Assembly (NCBI GenBank): GCA_009829735.1
Contig: CM020620.1
Span: 14,567,420-14,631,419 of the forward strand
Length of the DNA stretch: 64,000 nt
Reading direction: 5' to 3'
DNA from: Pyropia yezoensis
Taxonomy: Eukaryota > Rhodophyta > Bangiophyceae > Bangiales > Bangiaceae
Shown: one piece after another, positions 54,284 to 64,000 of the stretch
How positions within the stretch are numbered: position 1 is the first letter of the stretch
Layout: every line of letters starts with the position of its first letter
Program-made: the position numbers and the translations under genes
Notes under the pieces: model-generated
Database searches by the model: none
Told to the model about the DNA's origin: nothing
The model's input: the letters and a program-made list of their open reading frames with translations, nothing else

Positions 54284-55108
54284 GTACCACACGGTGGCCA
54301 GACTTCGGCCCACCCACATCAGAAGTGTCACCCGAGTGAACTCCCGACTGAGTCGGGGTGGCCTGTTGCCCGCCCGCACTTCCAGTCCTGCTGGCTTGAG
54401 GGACCTCCAGTCCCTCTACGACCCCAGGTAAACCCACCTGTGTCTCACCAGTATTCAAAGGCACTGAAGTACGTGCGTCACCCGTGTACTCCCCGGACGA
54501 CGGGGGGTCCGAACTAGCCATGTTGGCTGACGATCCGTATGACACGGTCCAAGTCCACTGTTCCTCTGAGACAGAGGGCCCCCTACACCCGGGTGCACCC
54601 GGAGGTAAAGTTTATCCCTGTCCCCTGCTGCTCCACCAAATGTGGCAAAAACCACTTGCACACACGACACCCAAGTTGGGTCGGTGTGCAAGGGCTGCCT
54701 CCCGTGTCGGGGGAACCGGAAGAAGTGCAAGTCGCACACACTCTGTCCCTGTTGTGGGGCAAACCCCCCACTGACAAACAAGAGGATGGTGTGTGGTCCA
54801 ACAGTTTCTTGGTCGAGACGGGGACGCAGGGCCAAGCCCCGCTGTCCCTCCCCTTATCCCCCCAGGGTCCCCTCAGCATTTCGCCACTCAGAATCTCCCA
54901 CCCCAGCACCTGCCCACCGGGCCACACGAAAATTCAAGACGATAAATGCAAAAACTCTCAAATCCAAGTTGGACTTAGTACTAAGCTAACTATCCCAAAC
55001 TTAGGGAATACGGACTCAAATGCAGGGGGAGGAACGGGTCAGGCTAGTGGCCTGCCGCCCCTTGCATGGCACGTGTTGCCCCCGTACCTGGGGATCAATA
55101 CTGCCACA
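54284..55108 (-). mobile_element. Family B element B3: 5' LTR, PBS and gag start, reverse orientation, truncated
   Basis: Minus strand: LTR 55108-54641 (468 bp, TGTGGCA...TGCCACA), PBS about 54638-54621, gag ATG at 54521 reading MASSDPPSSGEY and cut at 54284. It sits inside the integrase of B2, which resumes at 55109. Confidence 0.9.
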
Positions 55109-55498
55109 GCTGCCTGCACAAGTTGTCCGCAGAACCGTCTGATGGAACGGCGGCCTACTACGGCTATGCTACTGTTCCCGGCCAAGGAGCCCTTCGCCGC
55201 GTTGGCAATGGACATCCTTGGGCCACTGCCAGTGACCGAGGAGGGCAACCAGTACCTCCTGGTCATCTGTGACCGCTTCACGAAACTTTCGCGAGCGATC
55301 CCACTGGCAGAGATCACGGCCATGTCGGTCGTGTCAGCCTTCCTAGATCACTGGGTTGCCGCGTATGGCATCCCGGATAGTACACTATCGGACAATGGAC
55401 CGCAATTTGCGTCTGTACTGTTTCAGGGAGTGCTGGATATGTTGGGGGTTAAGGCAAACTATGCCACCCCCCACCCACCCACAAACTAATGGGCTGGT
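54286..55498 (-). repeat. Right arm of the 1.2-kb inverted repeat
   Basis: Reverse complement of 47282-48495. Its far side continues as a longer B2 element, so the duplicated structure (B inserted head-on in a B integrase) is the same in both arms. Confidence 0.9.
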
Positions 55499-56303
55499 GG
55501 AGCGCTTCAGCAAAACTATTGATCGGCGGCTGCGCCACTATGTGAGTGAGCACGTGAAAACGTGGGACCAATACATTTCTATTCTTACCACTGCCTACAA
55601 TTCGCAGGTTCACTCATCTACCGGGGAAGTACCCCTCGCTTTCGTGACCCCCCGCCGCGTGCGGTCTATTGCCGTGCGGCGGCCGATCCCAACTAGGGAG
55701 GATGGTGGCAGTACGCCCACTCCTACTGAGAGTAAGGCGGAGTTCGCTGCTAGGCTTGAAAACCTCATCCTTAAAGTCAGGGCTAAGATGGACAAAGCAC
55801 AAGAGCGCTACAAGCGTACCTTTGACAAAAAGGTGCGCCATGCGAAGCATGTCCCCGAGCAGGGTGACTGGGTGCTGGTACACTCACACACCCCAACTGG
55901 GGGTAAGTTGGTATTCCAGACGAAGGGGCCGTACCAGGTCCTTCGTACTGATGGGCGGCGCTTCACCATCGAAAGTGACAATGGGGTCCGCACAGTGAAC
56001 GGACAGGACGTGGTCAAAGTTGCACCACCGCCTGCAGGCGACCCAGCTTGGGCGCGTGCGTTGGAAGCGTGGCGCCTGCCCTCGCTGCCTGCGGCTAAAC
56101 ATGGCCCGCAGGAGTACGTGTTCGATAAGCTCATCGACCACGGCTGGGATGAGGACACTAACCGCCTCATGTTGAGGGTGCGTTGGTTTGGCTACAAAGC
56201 CAAGGATGATACGTGGGAGTATGTGGAGGACCTTCCCGCTGAGAAGGTCCGGGCGTACTGTGCCCGGAATGAGATAGACCCTAACAGCCCTCCCTCAACG
56301 TGA
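55109..56303 (+). pseudogene. pol: B2 integrase core, C-terminus and chromodomain, one frameshift
   Basis: Starts at ACTSCPQNRLMERRP and has AMDILGPLP, LSDNGPQFASVLF. One extra C near 55475 shifts the frame, and a CAG to CTG change follows; the rest (VERFSKTIDRRLRHYVSEHV to the chromodomain WFGYKAKDDTWEYVEDLPAE) is in the next frame, ending 56303. Very similar to the other copy at 53389-54185. Confidence 0.9.
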
Positions 56304-56432
56304 GGGAAGGCCGAGCAACAGTGCCAAGAGAGTGCTTCAAGTCGAAGTGGTACGCAGAGTGGCTTTTAACTACAGCCCTATCCCTCACACTCTCACAACA
56401 AAGGCAGCTGCGAACTAGGCATGCATGCTAGA

Positions 56433-58357
56433 CTATCCAACCCCACGGCGCTCGCCCTCACGAGGAGGCGAGCGGCGAGACCCACGTCGATAAAGCTCCC
56501 CACCAGTCGGCGGGGCCGGCGGCTCCAAGTCGGAACCGTCGCGCCCCTCACGGTCGCGCAAGTGGCTGCGACCGCGGCTGCTCTTCTGCTTAGTCTTGCG
56601 CGCAAGTTGGCGACGCAGACGCCGGACCGACTCCGACTCTGACTGAGTAGAGGACTCCGAGACGGAGTAAGACAACTCGTCTTCCGACACGGAGGGAGAG
56701 CGCCATGAGCGTCGGCGACGACGGCGAGGAGGCGAGTATGCCCGGCTCGCACGACGTTTGCCACGCCCAAGTGGGGCTGGCTGGGGCATAATAGCCCCGA
56801 TGCGAGCCAACTCGGCCGTCATAAACTCCGCCACCGACTCGCAACTCGCGGTCGCCACTGCAGTACGAACGCGCTCCTCAAGATGAGGAGTCTCGGAAGT
56901 TTGAAGGGTTGCGGTCGACGCGGCCAACCAGGAGATGGTGCGCACCAATGTGGTGATCATCATCTCTGAGGTCAGAGGCGTGGCCGGTTACACCAACTTG
57001 GGGTAAACCGTCAGAAGGGTGGCCCCCAAGTTGGGGGACACCGGGGTGGACGACTCAACGGCCACGCTAATCGGAATGTCCCCGTGCGGCTGGTAGGGGA
57101 CAGGAGGAAGCGGAGGGGCACGCCGAGGTGGCGGTGCCCGGGTGTAACTGCGACCCCTACTCGGGGCCCCCGCAGTGGGTTGAGTCATGTGGTCATCATG
57201 AGAAGGCACGGCCATCCCTATGGGCTTGTCCGGGGGTGGCGCAGTGTGGCGATCCACCCCCGGGCATACGGGTAGTCCCCGATGCCCAACCCCTCTCGTA
57301 GTACCACACGGCCGTCGTAACGTTCACGAGCGACCCATGCGAACTGGCGAAGTGCGCCATCGTCCTTGGGCCCACGAGTGGGGCGGCGCAACTTGTGCTC
57401 AATGCTCGCCCACTCGATAAACTCGTGGAGGCGGAGCATCTCCTCAAGTAGAGTGAGTTGTCCTGATGAGCACCCCTCAGCAACTAGCTGAGGCGTGAGC
57501 TGTTCCAAACCTTGGATAAGCCGGAGGGGATGATGCCAGAGCATCCCCCGCCGCCGGACACAGGACACCCAGGTCGACATGACCTCGAGGAGCCACTGGG
57601 TGGCCAACATGGCCCACACCAGGTGATCTGGGCTAGCCGTCAACATGACGGAGCCGAAGTGGTCGAGCAACCGTGGCAGCAACGCAGGGACCCCGTAGGG
57701 GACCTCATCTTGAGGCCATTACTCGGGCTTCTTCGGGTAGTACTGCTCCTTACTGGCAGCGGACTGCTGCGGAAACTCAAGTTGAGCCGAGGTCATCAAA
57801 TAGGGACCTCGCCGGAAGTCCTTCTCCATCCGCACATCAAAGTGATGAGTGTGCGGATCGGCCTCGTGAAGGTACGCGGGGCGAGTTGCCACCGCGTCCC
57901 AAGTGAAGGTCGGCAAGTCGCCGGGACCCGGGATAGTTCCCCCGCGGTCCACCATGGCCTTGGCCCGCTGTACGTCTTCGACCTCCTCATCGTCCAGGAA
58001 GACAAACTGGTCCGTCCTGAAGCCGGCAGGGAACCCGACCCTACGGGGATACTTCTCCCGTAGGCGGTCCCATACCCAACCCATCGCTGTGCCAAGTCGG
58101 CCACGGCGAAGAACAGTCAACCCCTCCTCATACAGAGGCCAAGCGGGGTAAAACCACCACCCCAAGGCCTCACGCGGGACAACGTGTCCCGCCTCCGGGG
58201 GAGATCCCGCCGTCAACCCAAAGCCGGGTGACACGGGAGTCCCATCCCCAGGAGTAACCGCGGAGCCCCCGCCGGAAGTCCCGGCGGGCGCTGCACCGTA
58301 GGAGGTGTCCTCCATACGTTCGTCAAGGGAGTCCGTCTCCACCCCCGGGGTCGCCAT
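56433..58357 (-). pseudogene. Antisense ORF (aORF) of B2
   Basis: ATG at 58357 in context gccATGGc reads MATPGVETDSLDERMED. The frame has one in-frame TAA (57719-57721) and continues to 57218. Blocks shared with families E and D include DEEVEDVQRAKAM, ARPAYL, GVPALLPRLLDHFGSVM, RLIQGLEQLTPQLV, LLEEMLRLHEFIEWA and ALRQFAWVARERYDG. A second frame (57257-56988, one stop, then 56963-56433) adds a Pro-rich and then Arg/Ser-rich basic tail (RRRRRRSWRSPSVSEDE, TKQKSSRGRS). The TAA lies where family E has Trp. No known domain; function unknown. The strand is opposite to gag-pol of the same element. Confidence 0.7.
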
Positions 58358-58682
58358 GGCTCTCCCCAAGTTGGGGAGAGACGTTCTGGCTACAGCGGCA
58401 CGAGACCCGCCTCGAGTTGAGGGGGGCTCGGATCGTGGGTAGATGGGTGGCCTCCCCAGCGTGGGGCGGCCAAGGGGAAGGTGAAGGGGATGTGGTGGTG
58501 GTGGGTAAGTGAGAACCGGGGAGAGCAAGCTGCCGAGTGGGCAAGCTTGAGGAGAGGGGCGGTCAACGTGACCGTCTCCACATCCGCGTTACGTACTCGA
58601 GGGGGGACAGCAAGTCGCGCCCCCAACGCCAAGACGTGCGTTTACGCACCCCCTCACAGGGCCGACCGGGTCGGTCGGAACT

Positions 58683-58695
58683 GAGGAGAGGGGAG
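58683..58695 (+). promoter_or_regulatory. Polypurine tract of B2
   Basis: GAGGAGAGGGGAG immediately before the LTR start TGTGCCAG. This fixes the 3' boundary of the internal region and shows that the antisense ORF lies inside the element. Confidence 0.85.
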
Positions 58696-59165
58696 TGTGC
58701 CAGTATTGACCCCCAGGTAAGGGGGCAACACGTGCCATGCAAGGGGCGGCAGGCCACTAGCCTGATCCGTTCCTCCCCCTGCATTTGGGTCCATATTCCC
58801 TAAGTTTGGGATAGTTAGCTTAGTAGTAAATCCAACTTGGATTTGAGGGTTTTCTGCATTTATCGTCTTGAATTTTCGTGTGGCCCGGTGGGCAGGTGCT
58901 GGGGTGGGAGATTCTGAGTGGCGAGATGCTGAGGGGACCCTGGGGGGATAAGGGGAGGGACAGCGGGGCTTGGCCCTGCGTCCCCGTCTCGACCAAGAAA
59001 CTGTTGGACCACACACCATCCTCTTGTTTGTCAGTGGGGGGTTTGCCCCACAACAGGGACAGAGTGTGTGCGACTTGCACTTCTTCCGGTTCCCCCGACA
59101 CGGGAGGCAGCCCTTGTACACCGCCCCAACTTGGGTGTCGCGTGTGCGAGTGGGTATTTGCCACA
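58696..59165 (+). repeat. Family B 3' LTR of B2, 470 bp
   Basis: TGTGCCAG...TTTGCCACA; near-identical to 47672-48140 with a few substitutions (for example GGTACGG against GGTAAGG). Preceded by a polypurine tract, followed by family D pol. Confidence 0.9.
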
Positions 59166-60154
59166 TTAGGCAAGCGGAGCCGCCGAAGACCAAGAGGGGC
59201 CTGCGCAGCTTCCTAGGCAAGTGTAGTGTCTATCGAAGGTTTGTGAAAGACTACGCGGAGGTGGCTCAGCCTTTGTCGGTCCTGACCAGTACAAAAGGCG
59301 CCGACCCGCTGCCCGAGTTTACGAAGGAGCAGCTGAGTGCCTTCGAGGACCCCAAGTGGAGGCTGACCCACACACCCATTCCGGCCCTCACGCGACGACA
59401 GGGGCAGTACACGGTCGATGCGGACGCCAGTGCTACCCAAGTTGGCTGTGTTCAACTCCAAGAGCAGCCAGAGGGTGGTCTCAAACCCGTTGGGTACTGG
59501 AGTGGACCCCTGTCGCAAGCCGAGGGCAACTACAGTACCACCGAGCGCGAATGTCTGGCCGTAGTGTGGGCCCTCTTCCTGTTGCGGCCCTACCTTTTGG
59601 GCACACCTTTCATCGTAAGGACGGACCATGCAGCCCTCAAGTGGATGCTCCACATGGACGGAGCACATGGCCGGTTGGCCCAGTGGCGGCTACGGTTGGC
59701 CGAGTTCGACTACATTGTGAAGACACGGGCCAGCGCGGCCCACCACGCAGCTGATACCATGTCAAGGCTCAAGACGACGAGGGTCGACAATAGGCCCATC
59801 CCGGAGGAAGTCCCCTGTCTACTTACGTTGGCCAACTTTGCTCGTGGCGGGGTGGCCCCCGATCCTAACACGAACAAGGGCTTCCCTCCTCTCACTGTGG
59901 AACGTCTGATAAGGTTCCAATCGACGGACGCACGCTGCATCGAGATCCGAGCCGAGATGAATAACAATACCCACTCAAGGTTTGGGGAGACTCCCGACGG
60001 CTTACTCGTGCAGTTGAGTCCCATTGACAAGGCCGTTCAAGTGTATGCGCCCGAGCGCCTACGCCAAGAGGTCATAACGTTGGAGCACGACCCGGCCCAC
60101 GCTGGCCACCCGGGCGTGAATAAGATGTACACCTCCATGCGGCGGGCCTACTGA
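59166..60154 (+). pseudogene. pol: Family D RT end, RNase H and integrase zinc region
   Basis: The frame enters from the B2 LTR. RT thumb: RGLRSFLGKCSVYRRFV. RNase H with its acidic set: DADASATQVGCVQLQEQ, TERECLAVVWALFLL, RTDHAALKWML, ADTMSRL. Integrase starts with HDPAHAGHPGVNKMYTSMRRAY and meets TGA at 60152-60154, exactly where the other families have Trp (YYWP). A second TGA follows in frame at 60176-60178, and CNAC supplies the zinc Cys pair in the same frame. Confidence 0.85.
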
Positions 60155-60192
60155 GATTCTATGGTGGCCGATGGCTGAAACTTTGAGGCCAA

Positions 60193-61335
60193 TTGCAACG
60201 CCTGTACCAAGGGAAGGTGAGGGGCCGAAGACGGACCGCACCCCTCCGCCTATTTCCGGCGTCTGAGCCCTTCACGGACATATGCTTGGCCTTGCTCGGC
60301 CCCTTCCCAGTGTCGGCCAGCGGTAATCGAATCCTGTTGGTCATCGTCGACCGCTTCTCCAAGTTGAATGGCGTGGTCCCAACCCCGAGGGAGGACGCAG
60401 AAACGGTGGCCTCGGCGTTTTGTGACACGTGGGTGGCCTCTTACGGCCCACCGGACACCCTCTTGACCGACAATGGGCCACAGCTAACCTCCGCCTACTT
60501 CCGCGGATTTTGTGGGATGCTGGGTATCCTCCACCTCACCTCGACGACCTACCACCCGCAGACGCATGGCCAGGTGGAGCGCTACAACCGGACCATGGTG
60601 GCGCAGTTGAAGGCCTACGTGTTGGAACATCAAGAGTCGTGGGATGAACTAGTCTCTGTCCTTACGTTGGCCTACAACTCACGGCCGCAGAAGAGTACGG
60701 GTGTGGCCCCCCTCGAGTTTGTCGTACCAGAGCGGGTCCGCGACCTCTCTCTCGAGCGAATGCCGGCCACGCCCTACCTCAAGGAAGTAGTCAAGACGGC
60801 CAGGGTGGCCCACGAGTATCATCGGGCCCACCGACGCAATCTGGTCCATTGGGTACGCAAGGCTTTGGCGTCCGCCCAACGAAGGTACAAGCGGCCCTAC
60901 GACAAACGGGTTAGGCGGGTGAACAAGACCCTCCGGGTGGGGGATTGGGCCTACATCGACGCCAACATCCAGAACCCCAAGAAGCCGGACGAGATGGTTC
61001 TGGGGCCCTACCAGATTGCGGGACGCGACGACCACACCTCCACGGTCATGATGGATGGCCATCCGGAACGGGTTAGTGGGGATAACGTGGCCCGCGCCCC
61101 TACCCCCAAGCACCAAGCGGACTCTTCGACCATCGTTCGTGGGCCGCAGGGCGTGGCGGTGCTGTAGGACCATCGGGGGACGGGCCACCAATTTATCTGG
61201 GAGCGCTTCGTGGACCACGCCTGTGACGTGGAAAGCAAGTTGTGGCTGCTTGTACGCTGGTGGGGCTACTCGGCGGAGGAGGACACTTGAGAGCCGCAAG
61301 ATGGCCTGGACAAGCGCAAGGTGACCGAGTACTGT
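60193..61335 (+). pseudogene. pol: Family D integrase core, C-terminus and chromodomain
   Basis: After a one-base shift near 60215: LRLFPASEPFTDICLALLGPFP, in which the first catalytic Asp (MDxLGP in B) is Ala (GCC), then LTDNGPQLTSAYF and HGQVERYN with the other two acids. The C-terminal domain has RYKRPYDKRVRRVNKTLRVG. TAG at 61165-61167 is followed in frame by a chromodomain (FIWERFVDHACDVESKLWLL, RWWGYSAEEDT) with TGA at 61288-61290, where the motif normally has Trp (DTWEP). Confidence 0.8.
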
Positions 61336-61536
61336 CGCAGAGTGAGCGTCTCTGTGCCCCCACCGTCGGCCGATGTGAGCGCTGTGGGGCCCCCTCCAAG
61401 ACCTTTGAGATCCGGACGTAGAGCTGGAGGAGGAGCCTGTGGCGGACGACTATGTGGGCCTGGTGAAGGCGCTCACGCTGGATCAGGACCCTCGGTGGGC
61501 CTGATGTGCCTCCTCCCGTTTCGGCCTGGTCACCTC

Positions 61537-61600
61537 TTGCTAAGCTGGCTTCGCGTCCCAAACCCGATGGTCATGGGTTCAAGCCTACCCGGGCGACACC
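61537..61600 (+). other. tRNA-like A and B boxes, possible tRNA relic or SINE promoter
   Basis: TTGCTAAGCTGG (61537-61548) resembles an A box and GGGTTCAAGCC (61575-61585) a B box at about tRNA spacing. The acceptor stem does not pair, so it is not a functional tRNA. Confidence 0.2.
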
Positions 61601-61857
61601 CATTATCTAAGGGGACATTATCGGTAACACGAGTCAGGCCGGGGAAAATATTTGTCCGGAAGACGGGAGTAGGCTAGTTTCAACCACGTCGCCGTGGTCG
61701 CGACCATCCCCTTCTCGGATGGCGCCTCGAACACGGATTCATCACAAAGCAGAGCAGAGGAGCCACCCCATTCAATGGATAGGCGGCAACAGAGAGACTA
61801 TGCTACATATACGCAAACGGTCTACTCTACGGACTTTCCTTCTGCTACCCGACACCC

Positions 61858-63938
61858 CTATTGGTCACGAGGACGGCCGTTCCTGTTCCATGGGCCTGCC
61901 TCCTCGTCACCCTCACGGCCACGTACCCGGTATGCAAAGTTCGACTGCCGACGGCCGTACTCCCGCTGGGCCGCCGTCTCCGTCAATCCCACCTCCCGAT
62001 GAATAGACTTCCGAATGGCAGGCAGGCCCACAAGGTCCAACAACTGCTGCAGCTCGTGGATGGGCGGGCCCCCCTGACAAGAGGCCCACCTACCAACCTC
62101 GACGCCCACGTCAGTCAACACGTGAAACAGACCCGCGATCAACGGACCCACACGGACCGAGCCAGAGGCAGCCCCCGATTGCCCGAGAAGTGGAGCCAAG
62201 CCCTGACTCACTTGCTCAGAGATCCGGCCATCAAGAGACGACAGGACCTCGTCCGGAACGTCGCGGTGGGCCATCGGGGACGCCATCAGCATACGTGGGG
62301 CCGACGAGGAGGGTACGACGGCCGGCGGCGGGAAAGGCGGACCGGCAGCGGCGGGATTAGCGGGCGGGTTGGCCATTATCTCTTCCTCTTGGTCCCTCGC
62401 CAATTCTCGGGCCTCCATCTCGTCCCAACTGTACCGCAGCGGGGAGCAAAGTCCTCATCCTTGTAAGCCGTCGCGGACTCCGCATCTCGCTCGATGCGAG
62501 TAGCAACCCAAGAGCCCCGGTGCCGCCAAGTCTTGTCCTCCGACTGAAGGCGGTCTGAGAAGGCCATCGTATGTGGAAGATGGTCGAGAAGCGCCAGCAT
62601 GGCCCCAAACTCTGCTCCGGCTACCATGTCGACAACGCCGGGGCCCACACGAACCGTCTCAAGTCCCACGCGGAGGATCCACTGCCCGAGTGGACGAGAG
62701 CAGAGCCATTGTCGGCGGGACTTGTGGTACTCATCTACCAAGTAGGCACCGGCAAGGTCGGCCCACTCCGACCGAAAGACGTTCCACACCCAAGCGTTGT
62801 TGGCGAACAGGAGCTCCTAGAAGTAGGTCAACGACGGGGGCATTTCCACCATAGCGCCTTAAGGGACTCCAACCGCCGACAACCAAGGGGGCACTCGTGG
62901 GTAGTGGGCCGCCCAAATGGTAACCGAGCAAGAGGGGAACTAGTCCTCATACCAACCTACGAAGAGCCCGCTGGTCTTAGTGCGGTGGAACCGGTGGGCC
63001 GTCACGAGCTGATGCGGAGGCCGAAACCCAGAGCGGCCGATGAAGGGGGTGTCCATCACCACGTACTTGGCCAACGGGGAGGGGGGCATCTGGGCCATCA
63101 CGACCGTCGCCAACAGCGACTTGGCCGCCTTGGTGTAGCCAATCTCCGCTTCATGACGCACCACCCTGATGGCCTCGCTACGATTGTCGGCCCCCGGGAC
63201 GTAGGCGTCCTTCAAGGCCATCATCTGCTTGCGGAACGAGTTCCCGTGACTGCCACCGTCAACGGCCAACATGGTTCGGTGGGCCAACGTTGAGGTAGTC
63301 CACTCGCGACCGCGCTCCCGCTCCCACGCTTGGGCCCATCCCGCCATGTCGTGCTCGTCGGCCGGTAGGGCACCCACCGCCGACTCGTACGGGACCGCCT
63401 CCTGCCCCTCCTCCGTCACCGGGCCCTCCATGTCGGCGTGAAGGCCCACAAAAAGAAGGTGGGCGACGTCGGCCAAGCACCTGACGAGGAGATAGCCGAC
63501 AACGAGGTGACTGGGGCAGCGGGGCGCTAACCAGACGTTTGACATGGGAGAAGAGAACAGAGGGGGAGTTTCCCCCTGGAGGTTTGGTTGGCCGACGAAG
63601 ACGCCCAAAAGACCCACAACCCTCCTGCCGATGGCCTTCTTATCCCTGGTACCTTGTCCTTCACCTCCCCCCTCCTTGTGGCCTTCGCTTCCCTTCTGCA
63701 CGATTAGTGTGGCCCTTGCGTACACCCCTGTAGCTAGCGGAAGGCCCACCGCCACGTCAGAGCCCCCATCGCGTGGAGCTGAGACTACGTGGGCCGAACG
63801 ACACGCAACGGCCCGCCCGGTCCGCGTCATGGCTGGTCGTGGATGGCCACCCTCTCCTCCTTCCCTCCCCTCACTGTCTCTCGAGGCCCCTGGACCTGTC
63901 CTATGTGTGCGGCCGGCGGGGACGCTTGGCCTTGGCAA
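61858..63938 (-). pseudogene. Antisense ORF (aORF) of family D
   Basis: The frames 63938-62940 and 62789-62376 are one reading frame separated by TAG (62940-62942), TAA and TAG; a third frame (62418-61858) overlaps it. Alignment by eye to B2: WADLAGAYLVDEYHKSRRQW and ILRVGLETVRVGP against HLVWAMLATQ and RLIQGLEQLTP; LALLDHLPHTMAF against EEMLRLHEFIEW; RGSWVATRIERD against FAWVARERYDG. The similarity is weaker than between B2 and E. N-terminal start uncertain. Function unknown. Confidence 0.55.
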
Positions 63939-64000
63939 ACGGGCCGTGTGGCGTGTGTGGCCGTCGTTCCCCCTCCTGGGACCGCGGAGTGCTGGCCTAC

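Larger units (their letters stand above)
55109..59165 (+). mobile_element. Family B element B2: integrase to 3' LTR, with antisense ORF
   Basis: Reads integrase, chromodomain, antisense ORF, polypurine tract and 3' LTR. It is the only copy here that shows the whole 3' structure of the family. The 5' part before the integrase Cys pair was displaced by B3 and is not in the window. Its 3' flank from 59166 is the middle of a family D pol, so B2 apparently inserted in D. Confidence 0.85.
59166..63938 (+). mobile_element. Family D Ty3/gypsy element, 5' part missing, with antisense ORF
   Basis: The sense strand carries the end of RT, RNase H, integrase and chromodomain (59166-61335); the antisense strand then carries an ORF related to those of B2 and E. 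The 3' LTR would be beyond the window. Several stops and at least one frameshift make this copy defective. Confidence 0.8.

Noticed and set aside
60152-61290. UGA decoded as Trp or selenocysteine
   Set aside because: UGA normally ends good genes here (MsrA, gag and FAN1-like frames end in TGA), and the same retroelements also contain TAA and TAG, so decay is the better reading.
2779-61290. APOBEC-like strand-specific hypermutation
   Set aside because: G-to-A type stops occur in sense and antisense ORFs, so both strands are affected; too few sites for a context test by eye.
61537-61600. tRNA gene
   Set aside because: A and B box-like words are present but acceptor and D stems do not pair; kept only as a tRNA-like relic.
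1-64000. CRISPR array, bacterial operon, rRNA
   Set aside because: No spaced direct repeats of CRISPR type, no Shine-Dalgarno-led gene strings and no rRNA-like conserved stretches were seen.

Overview
This window looks like nuclear DNA from a GC-rich, intron-poor eukaryote that is full of LTR retrotransposons. Genes recognisable from their proteins are a glutaredoxin-MsrA fusion, a FAN1-like DNA-repair protein lacking its nuclease domain, and a secreted Cys-containing protein. Third-codon positions in convincing genes are almost all G or C, and Ala/Gly/Pro-rich stretches are common. A bangiophyte red alga (Porphyra/Pyropia type) would fit, but that is inference; another GC-rich alga is possible. 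No bacterial, organellar or CRISPR signal was seen.

Layout: (1) 1-5.6 kb holds a decayed Ty3/gypsy element (family A, minus strand). (2) 5.7-8.7 kb is the 3' end of a second gypsy family (E): an antisense ORF, a polypurine tract and an LTR. (3) 6375-23181 and 31877-47275 are the two arms of a very large inverted duplication carrying the same genes in mirror image: hypothetical Ala/Gly/Pro proteins, the secreted protein, the FAN1-like gene and the glutaredoxin-MsrA gene. The left arm has a 500-N gap flanked by a local duplication. (4) The 8.7 kb between the arms holds a truncated family B gypsy element, a decayed gypsy fragment with a protease (family C), an LTR relic, a lower-GC stretch with no recognisable gene, a hAT-type and a TA-flanked non-autonomous transposon. 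(5) 47.3-59.2 kb is a nest of family B chromodomain gypsy elements, including a nearly complete copy with intact gag, an inverted fragment, and a copy (B2) whose 3' end is complete. (6) 59.2-64 kb is family D gypsy pol, again followed by an antisense ORF.

The most interesting point is structural. In families B, D and E the region after pol, or just upstream of the 3' polypurine tract, encodes a protein on the ANTISENSE strand. The three antisense proteins align with each other over several hundred residues although their nucleotide sequences are strongly diverged. In B2 the full order chromodomain, antisense ORF, polypurine tract, 3' LTR can be read directly.

Both rearrangement junctions of the large inverted duplication fall in family B gypsy sequence. 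This fits retroelement-mediated duplication, but also a mis-assembly at repeats, which the N gap and homopolymer frameshifts make worth testing. In the arms only glutaredoxin-MsrA is clearly intact in both copies; the secreted protein and FAN1-like genes each differ between arms by homopolymer indels.
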